From: Maribacter sp.
Lineage (GTDB): Bacteria > Bacteroidota > Bacteroidia > Flavobacteriales > Flavobacteriaceae
Direction of reading: 5' to 3'
Length of the DNA: 56,050 nt
Assembly (NCBI GenBank): GCA_024228355.1
Contig: JAAETN010000333.1
Location: forward strand, 1 to 56,050
Shown: one piece after another, positions 26,448 through 35,869 of the stretch
How the letters are laid out: every line of letters begins with the position of its first letter
Position numbering within the stretch: position 1 is the stretch's first letter
Position numbers and translations under genes: made by a program
The notes under the pieces: generated by a model
What the model was told of the DNA's origin: nothing
The model's input: only the letters and a program-made list of their open reading frames with translations
Databases searched by the model: none

Positions 26448-27305
26448 ATGTTTAAAGAAATAGGCCAATTTTTAAAGCAAGATTTCACCTTGCTCGATTC
26501 TACGATAAATAAGCTGATCCTTATTGGTTTTATCGGACTGTATTCCGCTTTTTTCATTAGTGTTTATACCCCATTTAATATTAATACTTGGGGACAAAAC
26601 TCTTATATGAAATATGTTCTTCTTGGTATAGCTGTTATTTCTTTTTCCCAGTTTGTCCTTAGACCTGTATTTGGCTTCAAAACGTTTAATAACTCTACTT
26701 TAATACTTTGGGGCATCTTTGAGCTGATAGTCATGGCGACAGTCTTGCATCTGGCTTATGCTCCAAGCACCGCCAGCAATACTTTTGAAGCTAATTTTTT
26801 TGATTACTTAGATACTATAAGAATTGTTATTTTGGTTGCGACAATACCATATGTGCTGGTTGTACTATATCTTGTTTTCAAAGAAAAATTGTCTACCCTC
26901 AAGGATTTAAAGGATAACAGTCAAGGGACAATCATTAATAAAGGTGACAAACTACTGACACTCACCGGTGAAAATAATAAAGTAATCCTTGCAATTAAGT
27001 ATCATCAATTGCTGTACGTTAAGTCTGCCGGAAACTATCTAGAGCTTTACTATTTAAAAGGTGAGAATCTAGCAAAAGAACTGGTCAGGGAACGATTGAA
27101 AGAACTGGAAAAAAAAATTATCAATACCAATGTGGTTAAAGTACATCGATCCTACCTCGTGAATGTTAGACATATATCCTCTTTAAAGAAAACCAAGAAA
27201 AGCTATGAAATAATCGTACAACATATTCCCGATGTTATCATACCTGTTTCCTCAGGTTTTAAAGCATCTTTTGAAGAAGCATTAAAACAAAAAGTGTCCC
27301 ATTAG
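26448..27305 (+). CDS. membrane-bound LytTR transcription regulator
   Basis: 285 residues. Four transmembrane helices in the first 150 residues (about 25-46, 56-80, 86-108 and 118-142) are followed by a C-terminal LytTR DNA-binding domain (about 170-280) with LLYVKSAGNYLELYY and VVKVHRSYLVNVRHISSL. There is no receiver domain, so it is a one-component membrane regulator that may sense a membrane or redox signal. It lies 175 bp upstream of the peroxidase/SusCD operon, in the same direction, and the spacer contains a direct repeat, so it is the best candidate regulator of that operon. Confidence 0.9.
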   Translation: MFKEIGQFLKQDFTLLDSTINKLILIGFIGLYSAFFISVYTPFNINTWGQNSYMKYVLLGIAVISFSQFVLRPVFGFKTFNNSTLILWGIFELIVMATVLHLAYAPSTASNTFEANFFDYLDTIRIVILVATIPYVLVVLYLVFKEKLSTLKDLKDNSQGTIINKGDKLLTLTGENNKVILAIKYHQLLYVKSAGNYLELYYLKGENLAKELVRERLKELEKKIINTNVVKVHRSYLVNVRHISSLKKTKKSYEIIVQHIPDVIIPVSSGFKASFEEALKQKVSH

Positions 27306-27331
27306 TCACAGCATAGCCTTAATTCGTCACA
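27302..27331 (+). promoter_or_regulatory. candidate LytTR operator, tandem repeat
   Basis: ATTAGTCACA (27301-27310) and ATTCGTCACA (27322-27331) are direct repeats with GTCACA at a 21-bp period, two helical turns. Tandem half-sites about two turns apart are the usual LytTR target layout. The first overlaps the LytTR gene's stop codon; the pair lies about 150 bp before the peroxidase gene. Confidence 0.4.
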
Positions 27332-27480
27332 AAATCCACTGATTATAACATCTGAGGCGGAGCAACTCTTTTTATTTGTATTTACCCCGACTTTAAGTTC
27401 CTCTTTTAACGATTACTGTAATTTGAATAAAGACAGTGCTTTTTTCTGGCAATAAGAATAAATGAATTGGAGATTTATCA

Positions 27481-28668
27481 ATGAAAAAAAATAGCATTAT
27501 AAAATCTAGCTTATATGGAGTTACATTGTTTTTGATGTTGTTGGTTCTATATTCTGGCAAGGTTTCTTCTTCTTACACTCCCATACCTTTACTAAATTGT
27601 AATTGTCCCCCTGGTTTCAAATTGAATACGGATAACAAGTGCATTTCAAAGAATTTATACAATCAATATGCTGTACGAAATAATGCCGGTGTTGGCGGTT
27701 TAAAATCTGCATTGCCGGAAATTAGGGATGGCTTCACCCCTCAGGAAATTGATTTAGGTAGGTATTTGTTTTTTGATCCTGTCCTTTCCGCTGACCAGAC
27801 AATTTCATGTGCTACATGTCATGATCCGAATAAGGGATTTAGTGATGGACTTGCTGTTAGTCAGGGCATAGACAAACATAAATTAAAAAGAGGGGCTCCC
27901 ACTCTTTGGAATGTTGGGTATCTTAAAAAACTGTTTTGGGATGGCCGGGCTTTAACATTGGAAGAACAAATGCAAGGCCCACTTTTTTCTGAGGAAGAAA
28001 TGGGCAATACCCCTGAAAATTTGATTAAAACCATTAACGATATAGAAAATTACAGGAAACTGTTCGCCGAGGCTTTTGTAGATCGGAATAAAAATGCCCC
28101 CATTGAACTTAATGAGATTCTTAAAGCGATAACCGCTTTTCAATCATCGTTGGTATCATTAAATAGTAAATACGACCAATATGCACATGGATTCCACGGT
28201 GCGCTTAATCAAAATGAAATTGAAGGACTCAATGTTTTCAGATCTTTCGTTGCTAGGTGTGCGGAATGCCACACACCACCACTATTCACTAACCAGCAAT
28301 TTGCCGTTATAGGTACCCCCGAACCTGACGGCTTACCTTTAGATCCAGGTGCAGAAGTACCTTTCAATGACAAAACATTACGTGGAGCTTTCAAGGTGCC
28401 CAGTCTCAGAAATATTGAAAAAACAGCACCATACATGCATTCTGGTAAGTTTGAAACGTTGCGTGAAACTGTTCAATTTTATACAGATGGCAGAGGACAT
28501 GCAGTACCGGAAGGTGAAGATTTATTGATTCACTGGCATATTTGGGAGCCAAATTTAACGGACTATGAATTAGATAGATTGGTTGATTTCCTCGGAACCT
28601 TGACAGACGAATCGTTTACTCCCAAAGTTCCTGCGCAACTGCCCTCTGGACTTAAAGCATCAATTTAA
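27481..28668 (+). CDS. di-heme cytochrome c peroxidase-like protein
   Basis: 395 residues, exported (hydrophobic helix at about 12-25). Two c-type heme sites, C110-A-T-C113-H114 and C260-A-E-C263-H264, define the MauG/CcpA family. The family's PSLRN and YMHSGKFETLRETV motifs follow, the latter near the axial ligand region. Before the heme domain is a short cysteine motif, C40-N-C-P-P-G-F then C54, resembling half an EGF module, which is unusual for the family. It would reduce peroxide or oxidise a partner in the periplasm or at the cell surface. First gene of the operon, with the next gene 18 bp on. Confidence 0.92.
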   Translation: MKKNSIIKSSLYGVTLFLMLLVLYSGKVSSSYTPIPLLNCNCPPGFKLNTDNKCISKNLYNQYAVRNNAGVGGLKSALPEIRDGFTPQEIDLGRYLFFDPVLSADQTISCATCHDPNKGFSDGLAVSQGIDKHKLKRGAPTLWNVGYLKKLFWDGRALTLEEQMQGPLFSEEEMGNTPENLIKTINDIENYRKLFAEAFVDRNKNAPIELNEILKAITAFQSSLVSLNSKYDQYAHGFHGALNQNEIEGLNVFRSFVARCAECHTPPLFTNQQFAVIGTPEPDGLPLDPGAEVPFNDKTLRGAFKVPSLRNIEKTAPYMHSGKFETLRETVQFYTDGRGHAVPEGEDLLIHWHIWEPNLTDYELDRLVDFLGTLTDESFTPKVPAQLPSGLKASI

Positions 28669-28686
28669 TATAATCAATTTAAAAAA

Positions 28687-30195
28687 ATGAAGAAAAAATC
28701 ACCCTTACTAAAAATCCTTGGATCCATTGTTCTTTTGGCCGCTGGAATATTCTTAGGAAAGACCTTTTTTGGACAAAAAAGTGTTGATACTGTTCCTATG
28801 CCTTCAACAATAAAATATAGAAATGTTGGATTAACAAAAGATACTACCCGAGTAGCTTCAAATCAAGGATTCAATGGAAAAATTATTGAAGTAAAAGAAG
28901 GAGCTTCAATTCAAGAAGCGGTGAAAGAAGCAAATCCCGGTGATTTGATTCGCGTTTATCCTGGCAACTATTCCGAAAACGTTTATATTGATAAAGACGA
29001 CATTAGCCTTCAAGGGGTTGTTATCAATGGTGAATGGCCAACTCTCGATGGGAAGAAAGAGATCAATGATGCATTCTTATATTCTGGTAATGGAATTCTT
29101 ATTGAGAATTTTAAGATCATCAATTATAAAGGTAATGGCGTTATGGGCCAAGCGGGCAACAATTTTGTTATTCGTAATAATTGGATTATTGATACGGGTG
29201 TTTATGGTATTTTTCCCCAGTATGGTATAAATGGACTTATTGAGCATAATGTGCTCAGTGAAATAGAGGATGCCGCCATTTATGTGGGTATGTGCGATAA
29301 TGTTGATGTTTTACACAATGAGGTGTTCGATAATGTGGCCGGTATTGAGATTGAGAACTCAAGACATTGCCTGGTAGAGAATAATTATGCACATGATAAC
29401 ACAGGGGGACTTTTAGCCTTCATTACTCCTGGTCTTCCCATAAAAACCACATTTGATGTGATTTTTCGAAATAACTTCGTAGTTAACAATAACCATGAGA
29501 ATTTTGGCGCTCCGGGGTCTACCGTTGCTGGTGTTCCGGCAGGAACTGGAATACTGATTATGGCGGCGGATGATGTCATTATTGAAAATAATATCATTAC
29601 AGGAAATAACAATACCGGTATAACTATAGTTGATTTAGCTACAGGAGCTCCAAGAGCCAATGATCCAAGTTCGGAAGGGAATCCTGACAGGGTTGTGATT
29701 CTTGATAACATTATGTTCGATAATGGTAATGATCCAACGGGTGAAATCAAGACCATAATGCTTACCCAAATGGATAGCAAAGGTCCGGATATTTTCGCCT
29801 TCGGAGGTGGCACAGGAAGTACGATCAGGGATAAAAACAGGTACCGAACATTTGGCCTTGATGGTTATGGTACTGCACAAATTTCGGATACTAAGGATAT
29901 ACCCACGATGATGACTCCTTCACCTGTACCGCCAAGATCAGTTTCAAAAGAGGAGTTGGGTGAGTTAACCTATTATGGTGTTTGCGCCGGTTGTCATGCC
30001 TTTGGTACCAGATTGATCGGTCCGCCAACTGAGATTTTACAGGCAATCCATCATAATAATCCACAGGGCATGGTAGATTACATCAACAACCCTAAAAACC
30101 TAAGGGAAGAATATCCCGAAATGCCACCTCAGGATTATTTATCGGATGAAGCTAAAATGGCTGTTGCGGAATATATCTTGGCACTAAAAGAATAA
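28687..30195 (+). CDS. beta-helix/cytochrome c fusion protein
   Basis: 502 residues with an N-terminal membrane helix (about 9-25). Residues about 75-390 are a right-handed parallel beta-helix of NosD/pectate-lyase type, with many repeats such as NGILIENFKI, NNFVIRNNWI, NGLIEHNVL and DDVIIENNII. The last 80 residues are a monoheme cytochrome c with C433-A-G-C436-H437 and probable axial Met479 in YPEMPPQ. The helix may bind a polysaccharide or other polymer while the heme passes electrons to or from the adjacent peroxidase. Substrate unknown. Flanked at 18 bp and 38 bp by the peroxidase and susC genes. Confidence 0.88.
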   Translation: MKKKSPLLKILGSIVLLAAGIFLGKTFFGQKSVDTVPMPSTIKYRNVGLTKDTTRVASNQGFNGKIIEVKEGASIQEAVKEANPGDLIRVYPGNYSENVYIDKDDISLQGVVINGEWPTLDGKKEINDAFLYSGNGILIENFKIINYKGNGVMGQAGNNFVIRNNWIIDTGVYGIFPQYGINGLIEHNVLSEIEDAAIYVGMCDNVDVLHNEVFDNVAGIEIENSRHCLVENNYAHDNTGGLLAFITPGLPIKTTFDVIFRNNFVVNNNHENFGAPGSTVAGVPAGTGILIMAADDVIIENNIITGNNNTGITIVDLATGAPRANDPSSEGNPDRVVILDNIMFDNGNDPTGEIKTIMLTQMDSKGPDIFAFGGGTGSTIRDKNRYRTFGLDGYGTAQISDTKDIPTMMTPSPVPPRSVSKEELGELTYYGVCAGCHAFGTRLIGPPTEILQAIHHNNPQGMVDYINNPKNLREEYPEMPPQDYLSDEAKMAVAEYILALKE

Positions 30196-30233
30196 AAATT
30201 TAATAACAACACAAACAACCTAACTCAATCTAT

Positions 30234-33200
30234 ATGAAAAAACTATTTCTAATTTTAGTCGCAATTGGTTTTTCAATTACGACCTACGCCCAACAAACTG
30301 TTTCGGGTACTGTACTCGAAGAAGGTACAGATATACCGTTACTAGGCGTTAGCGTGCTGGTTAAAGGTACCAGTTCTGGTGCCTCGACAGATTTTGATGG
30401 AAACTACTCTATTTCTGATGTTGACAACGATGCAACTTTGGTATTTTCCTATCTCGGTTATAAAACCCAGGAAGTTCTAGTCGCTGGGCAATCAACAATA
30501 AATGTTTCTTTAGAAACTGATGCCCAAGGTCTTGACGAGGTGGTAGTGACTGCTCTTAACATTCAAAGAGATAAGGAATCGTTGGGTTATTCAATATCCC
30601 AAGTATCGTCTGAAGAAGTAAATGTCGCGCGTGAAAACAATGTAATGAATTCCCTTTCCGGTAAGGTGTCTGGGTTACAGATCACTCAATCCAACACTGG
30701 TGTTGATGGATCTAGCAGGGTACTTTTAAGGGGAATTACCACAATCAGTGGTTCTAACAGACCATTGGTAGTGGTTGATGGTATTCCCATTAGCAATGGT
30801 TCAGGTGGTGCTGGCGGTGGCGGCGGAATTGATCGAGGTGATGCCTTATCCGATATCAATCCAGATGATGTCGCTTCAATCAGCGTATTGAAAGGTGCCG
30901 GCGCAGCTGCAGCTTATGGATCTCTGGGTATGAACGGGGTGATATTGGTCACTACCAAATCTGGTGCCAAAAAAGATGGTGTAGGAATTTCACTGAATTC
31001 ATCCTTCTCATTTACTGATGTGGCCTTGACACCAGATTTTCAAAATGAGTATGGTTCAGGTGCTTTTGGTGATTTTGCACCAATTAATGCAGATGGACGA
31101 CCCGTATTGGATTATCCTTTCTCATGGAGTTGGGGACCAAAAATGGAAGGGCAAACCTATACAAATTGGTTGGGACAACAAGACACCTTTTCTCCAAACC
31201 CGAAAAAGAATCCATATAAAGAGTTTTATCAAACTGGTTTTACAATGTCGAATACCGTTGCTTTTGAAGGAAGATCGGACAAAGGTTCTTTTAGACTGGC
31301 GATTACCGATGAAGATGGGCAGGGAATAGTTAGAAACAATACGTTGGCCAAGCAAACCTTCAGCATTAGAGGTACGACCAAACTAAGCGACAAATTTAGT
31401 GTTGATGGTAAAATGACCTATTTAACATCTAAAGTGCGTAACAGACCTCAATTGGCAGAAGGTAGTGGCAACACAGCTTTACAACTTTCCTTAATGCCTC
31501 GTGATATTCGCCTGGAAGATGTTGCCAACAACACAATTAATGCAAGTGGTGAAGAAATTAAATGGAATTTGGATAATACGTTCAACAACCCTTATTGGGC
31601 TTTAGAGAATGCTGGCAATCTTGATGAGAAAGATCGTTTTCAAGGTTTTCTTTCAGCAAATTGGGATTTGGGTAGCAAATTTAATATTACTGCCAAATCA
31701 GGTATGGACTATATAGTCTACGATTTTACAAATTGGGGAGCAACAGGAGCGAGGGCTATAAGCAATGGTTTAGGTTCTTACAGCCATGATAGTGGCAAAA
31801 GTAGAATATGGAATTCTGATATTCTTGCCACCTACTCTACCAACATATCCGATTTTAAAATAACAACAAGTGTCGGTTCTACATACAGAAATGAATTCAA
31901 TAGCTCCAGGAATATTTGGGGGAACGATGCAAAGGTTGACGATTTCTATAGAATCAGTAATTACAAAAACAGCTTTAGCAATGAAAACGTTAGCAAAAAA
32001 GGAATTTACTCCTTTTATGCATTAGGACAGTTTAGTTATGGCGGTTATCTTTATTTTGACGCTACCATTAGAAATGATAATTCATCAGCGTTACCCAAGG
32101 CCAATAATTCGTATTGGTACCATTCAGAAAACATGAGTGTTTTATTCTCCAAAATGTTGGGAATTAGTTCAAACATTCTTAGTCAAGGCAAGTTGAGAGG
32201 TTCATTCGCCAAGGTAGGTAATGATACCAGTCCTTATCGCACACAAGCGGTTTACAATGTTGACCAAACGGTTACCTTACCTTATACAGTGGCTTCTATT
32301 TCTGGAAGTCTCCCCTCATTTGATTTAAAACCGGAAACTTCAGAATCTTGGGAAGTTGGAGCAGATTTAGGATTTCTGAATAACCGTATTCAATTGGATT
32401 TCACTTATTACGAAACCAATACCACGGATCAAATCATGGCCGTTCCCATTTCTGGAACTACAGCATATTCATCAAAAGTCATCAATGCAGGTAAGATTCA
32501 AAACAAGGGATATGAAGCACAATTGAACTTGGTACCCATTGATTCAGATGATTTCACCTGGGATTTAGGTCTTAATTTTACGAAAAGTAATTCCAAAGTT
32601 ATATCCTTAAATGAAGGTTTGGAACGAATCTCTTTAGGTTCCTTGTGGACAGCCTCCGTTGAGGCAAGACCCGGTCAGGAATTCGGGACTATTTATGGCA
32701 ACGACTTTTTAAGGGATAATTTTGGAAGAAAAATAATTGGTAATGATGGCCTCGCGAAACGAGGTGATCGCATTGCATTAGGAAATATAAATCCGGATTG
32801 GTATGGTGGTATTTCCAGTAAATTCAGATATAAAAATATTTCCTTGAGTTCCTTGATCAGTATTCAGCAAGGCGGTGAATACTATTCCTATGGAAGAGGA
32901 TACCGTATGTTCTTTGGAACAGACGAACGTAGTTTGGTTGGAAGGGAATCTGGGATTGTCGAAAATGGAATCAACGAATTTACTGGTTTCGAAAATGATG
33001 TTGCGGCCAGTGCTTTCCTAAAACAATTCACGGATATCTTTGCTAATGAAGTTGCCACTGATTTAATCATGGATGCCAGTAATGTTAAATTGAGGGAAGT
33101 GGCATTGACCTATGATTTTCCGCAAACAATGCTGAGAGGCTCATTTATTCAATCAGCAAGCTTATCAGCGGTGGGTAGAAATCTATTCTTCCTATATAAT

Positions 33201-33320
33201 GCGGCAGGTGATATCGACCCAGAGGCAACCTATAGCAGTGGCCCTACTAGTACGGCCTTTGAACATTCATCATTACCGTCTACTAGAAGTTACGGCGTTA
33301 ACTTAAAAATCAACTTTTAA
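30234..33320 (+). CDS. SusC/RagA-type TonB-dependent transporter
   Basis: 1028 residues. A signal peptide ending AQQ (about 20) is followed by a CarboxypepD_reg-like domain (about 22-95, [19 protein letters not shown]), then the TonB-box region [10 protein letters not shown], a plug domain with [12 protein letters not shown] and [18 protein letters not shown], and a 22-strand barrel ending in a typical aromatic C-terminus (YGVNLKINF). It imports a ligand captured by SusD across the outer membrane. No carbohydrate enzyme is encoded nearby, so the substrate is not obviously a glycan; the heme-protein neighbours suggest a redox-linked ligand. Confidence 0.96.
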   Translation: MKKLFLILVAIGFSITTYAQQTVSGTVLEEGTDIPLLGVSVLVKGTSSGASTDFDGNYSISDVDNDATLVFSYLGYKTQEVLVAGQSTINVSLETDAQGLDEVVVTALNIQRDKESLGYSISQVSSEEVNVARENNVMNSLSGKVSGLQITQSNTGVDGSSRVLLRGITTISGSNRPLVVVDGIPISNGSGGAGGGGGIDRGDALSDINPDDVASISVLKGAGAAAAYGSLGMNGVILVTTKSGAKKDGVGISLNSSFSFTDVALTPDFQNEYGSGAFGDFAPINADGRPVLDYPFSWSWGPKMEGQTYTNWLGQQDTFSPNPKKNPYKEFYQTGFTMSNTVAFEGRSDKGSFRLAITDEDGQGIVRNNTLAKQTFSIRGTTKLSDKFSVDGKMTYLTSKVRNRPQLAEGSGNTALQLSLMPRDIRLEDVANNTINASGEEIKWNLDNTFNNPYWALENAGNLDEKDRFQGFLSANWDLGSKFNITAKSGMDYIVYDFTNWGATGARAISNGLGSYSHDSGKSRIWNSDILATYSTNISDFKITTSVGSTYRNEFNSSRNIWGNDAKVDDFYRISNYKNSFSNENVSKKGIYSFYALGQFSYGGYLYFDATIRNDNSSALPKANNSYWYHSENMSVLFSKMLGISSNILSQGKLRGSFAKVGNDTSPYRTQAVYNVDQTVTLPYTVASISGSLPSFDLKPETSESWEVGADLGFLNNRIQLDFTYYETNTTDQIMAVPISGTTAYSSKVINAGKIQNKGYEAQLNLVPIDSDDFTWDLGLNFTKSNSKVISLNEGLERISLGSLWTASVEARPGQEFGTIYGNDFLRDNFGRKIIGNDGLAKRGDRIALGNINPDWYGGISSKFRYKNISLSSLISIQQGGEYYSYGRGYRMFFGTDERSLVGRESGIVENGINEFTGFENDVAASAFLKQFTDIFANEVATDLIMDASNVKLREVALTYDFPQTMLRGSFIQSASLSAVGRNLFFLYNAAGDIDPEATYSSGPTSTAFEHSSLPSTRSYGVNLKINF

Positions 33321-33325
33321 TAGAG

Positions 33326-34804
33326 ATGACTATGAAAAATATAAACAACATAATTAAGAATACAGTAGTTATCGCAGTTATTGGAATGCTCTTTATTTCT
33401 TGCGAAAAGCATTTAGAGGATTTGTATGATAATCCCAATGCAGTAACTACCATTGATGACTCAGCCTTATTCACTAAGGCGGTCAGAAGTTTGTTTCAAG
33501 GAACCACTGATAATGGCTCTTCCCACTTTGCAGGAATGCATGCACATTACTATGTTGCGGGAAGTACGTGGAGAGCTCCGGATCAATATGGTGACGGACA
33601 CGACGGTGACTATAATAGTATTCTAAATGGAGGATATAGCGGAACCATAAGACATATTGAAGAAGTGTTACAGCTAACCACTACAGAAGGTACACAAAAC
33701 AATGTACGCAATGCAATGGCCAATGTTATTGCGGTATTAGGATATGCAAAGATAACTGATGCTTTCGGTGATGTCCCCTATACAGAAGGTGGTAAAGGAA
33801 AGTCCGAGGATATTTTACAGCCTAAATATGATACGCAAGAAAGTATCTATAAGGATTTGATTTCAAGATTAACTAATAGTATTTCCATTTTGAAGTCAGC
33901 AGATCCTGCATTGGGCTATCCAGATTCTGACCCGATCTTTAATAATGATCTGGACAAATGGGTGCGATTTGCAAATAGCGTTAGATTGAGATTAGCAATG
34001 CGTTTACGTTTTGCCGATAGTGCATTATCCCAATCTACGGTAACTCAATGTCTTTCCAATCCTTTAATGGAAGGGCCAGAACATGATGCCTTTATGATTG
34101 AAACCGAAGGAACTGGTAATGCTTGGTTTACAAGACGAACTGGATTTCCTTCCATAAAAATGTCTACTATGTTGATCGATCAATTGCAAGGTACCGCTGA
34201 TCCAAGACTATCCGTATTTGTCAGTGAGGATGGGAACGGCCAATATTCAGGTATGGTAAATGGTCTGACCGACGTAGCATTTGGAGGTTCGGATTTTGCG
34301 AATAAATCAGATATGGGTCTGGCATTGTCTTCCTCTGATAGTAAACTATATATGATCACTGCTGCCGAAACATGGTTATTAAGAGCCGAAGCAGTTTTGG
34401 CGTATGATAATGATCCAGTAGCCGCAAATGCAATGTTTAGAATGGGAATAGAAACCTCGCTTGAACAATGGGAAGTTGACCCTGCTGATATTGCCACATT
34501 TTTGGCATCACCTGCGGCTTCTTTAGCAGGTATAAACGACGAAGAGCAAATTGGAACACAAATGTGGTTGGCACTTACTCCAAATTATTTTGAATCCTGG
34601 ACCCATATTCGACGAACTGGTTATCCTGCGATTCCGGTTAGGACCGCACCAGAATTGCACCAAGGAGTCACTAATGGCATCATGCCATCTAGGTTCTTAT
34701 ATTCTTCTTTTGAATTGGGTTCCAATAGTGCAAATGCCCAAGAGGCCATTTCAAGACAGGGCGCGAATAAAATTGACACGCCAGTTTGGTGGGATAAAAA
34801 TTAA
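33326..34804 (+). CDS. SusD/RagB-type surface lipoprotein
   Basis: 492 residues of the SusD-like family (SusD_2 type by its opening). The lipobox is in MLFISC, followed by [12 protein letters not shown], a common SusD opening. TPR-like helices follow, with [17 protein letters not shown], the usual substrate-binding neighbourhood, and the C-terminal [12 protein letters not shown]. Two ATGs, 33326 and 33332, are possible; the first is 5 bp after the susC stop. It forms the lid of the SusC transporter on the cell surface. Confidence 0.95.
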   Translation: MTMKNINNIIKNTVVIAVIGMLFISCEKHLEDLYDNPNAVTTIDDSALFTKAVRSLFQGTTDNGSSHFAGMHAHYYVAGSTWRAPDQYGDGHDGDYNSILNGGYSGTIRHIEEVLQLTTTEGTQNNVRNAMANVIAVLGYAKITDAFGDVPYTEGGKGKSEDILQPKYDTQESIYKDLISRLTNSISILKSADPALGYPDSDPIFNNDLDKWVRFANSVRLRLAMRLRFADSALSQSTVTQCLSNPLMEGPEHDAFMIETEGTGNAWFTRRTGFPSIKMSTMLIDQLQGTADPRLSVFVSEDGNGQYSGMVNGLTDVAFGGSDFANKSDMGLALSSSDSKLYMITAAETWLLRAEAVLAYDNDPVAANAMFRMGIETSLEQWEVDPADIATFLASPAASLAGINDEEQIGTQMWLALTPNYFESWTHIRRTGYPAIPVRTAPELHQGVTNGIMPSRFLYSSFELGSNSANAQEAISRQGANKIDTPVWWDKN

Positions 34805-34829
34805 AAGATCAAATTAAAAATATAGCAAG

Positions 34830-35735
34830 ATGAAATATATAAGAATAATAAGCCTTTTATTGCTCACCATTAGCCTGGTAAATTGTAGTGAAGATGATGA
34901 TCCACTATTGCCATTGGCAGATTTTCAATTTCTGGTTGATGGTTCTGTAGTTACTTTTAATGGTACGGTTGAGAATACATCTTCGATCACATGGGATTTT
35001 GGCGATGGTGCAACTAGTTCTGAAGAAGATCCTGTTTATGCGTTTGCAAGCCCAGGTACTTATAATGTGGTTATGACCGCTAGTGGCGAAAATGGTACGT
35101 TCTCCGAATCGAAAGAGGTAACCATCCTTCCCTCATTAGAAATTCTATTAACAGGTGGACCAGCAAAACCTGATGGTAAGACCTGGAGGTTAAAAAGAGC
35201 ATACACGGCTGGTAAAGAAGGTGCAGGAATTATTGAAAATGACCTAGGCCTCTTAATTGCTTCCTTTGATAATTTGTTGGATGCAGTCGGTTTGGGTGCA
35301 TCATATGATGATGCCTTTACATTCGTACATGATGGTACTTATAAAGTCGATAATGTTGATGGTCAAAGTCTGATGGGGGTTATTCATGCCAGTGCATTTC
35401 ATGGCGCCAATATTACTGCCCTTTCCGCAGATCTCAATAATGTACCGCTGGCACATGCGATATATGATCCAGTAACGAATGCAACTTGGGAGGTGAGTGA
35501 AGAAGATTTTACCGTCGATACACTTTATCCTGGTGTAGGCCCTGTAAATGTGCAATTCACTGGAAAACAACGCCTTATTCTAGGGGAATATCTTGGTTTT
35601 AAGGAAACCACTAATATTGTGATTCTGAAGGAGTTGACTGAAACAACAATGAACGTTGCTTTGGGGATCCATACAGAACAGGCCTTTTTTGATACCCCAA
35701 CATTATTCTTTCATTTGACTTTAGAGTCATTGTAG
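34830..35735 (+). CDS. PKD-domain surface lipoprotein
   Basis: 301 residues. The lipobox is in SLVNC (Cys about 20). A PKD domain spans about 30-100 (ITWDFGDGATSSEEDPVYAF then SPGTYNVVMTA). The C-terminal 190 residues (starting GGPAKPDGKTWRLKRA) resemble the beta-barrel domain found in many SusE/F-position lipoproteins whose first motif is a K-T-W-x-L. It is the last gene of the operon and probably an accessory ligand-binding lipoprotein for the SusCD pair. Ligand unknown. Confidence 0.85.
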   Translation: MKYIRIISLLLLTISLVNCSEDDDPLLPLADFQFLVDGSVVTFNGTVENTSSITWDFGDGATSSEEDPVYAFASPGTYNVVMTASGENGTFSESKEVTILPSLEILLTGGPAKPDGKTWRLKRAYTAGKEGAGIIENDLGLLIASFDNLLDAVGLGASYDDAFTFVHDGTYKVDNVDGQSLMGVIHASAFHGANITALSADLNNVPLAHAIYDPVTNATWEVSEEDFTVDTLYPGVGPVNVQFTGKQRLILGEYLGFKETTNIVILKELTETTMNVALGIHTEQAFFDTPTLFFHLTLESL

Positions 35736-35794
35736 TAGTAAAAAAAATAGTTTTTTAGTTGTTTGTTTTAATACTTTATGTATTGAAAAATAGA

Positions 35795-35826
35795 TTGTTG
35801 AAGATATCCCCAAATGTTTAAGTTTG
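35795..35826 (+). promoter_or_regulatory. candidate promoter of the aldehyde dehydrogenase gene
   Basis: TTGTTG (35795-35800) followed after 18 bp by TAAGTTTG (35819-35826) fits the flavobacterial promoter TTG-N17-23-TAnnTTTG. The predicted start site is about 35 bp before the ALDH ATG. The -7 element overlaps a hairpin. Confidence 0.45.
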
Positions 35827-35832
35827 GGGATA
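35805..35832 (+). terminator. terminator-like hairpin after the SusCD operon
   Basis: Perfect 10-bp inverted repeat TATCCCCAAA (35805-35814) and TTTGGGGATA (35823-35832) with an 8-nt loop, followed by CTCTTATG rather than a clean T-run. It could terminate the SusCD operon or be an operator for the overlapping promoter. Confidence 0.45.
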
Positions 35833-35869
35833 CTCTTATGACAAAACTAAATTAGATCAGTCATAACCT

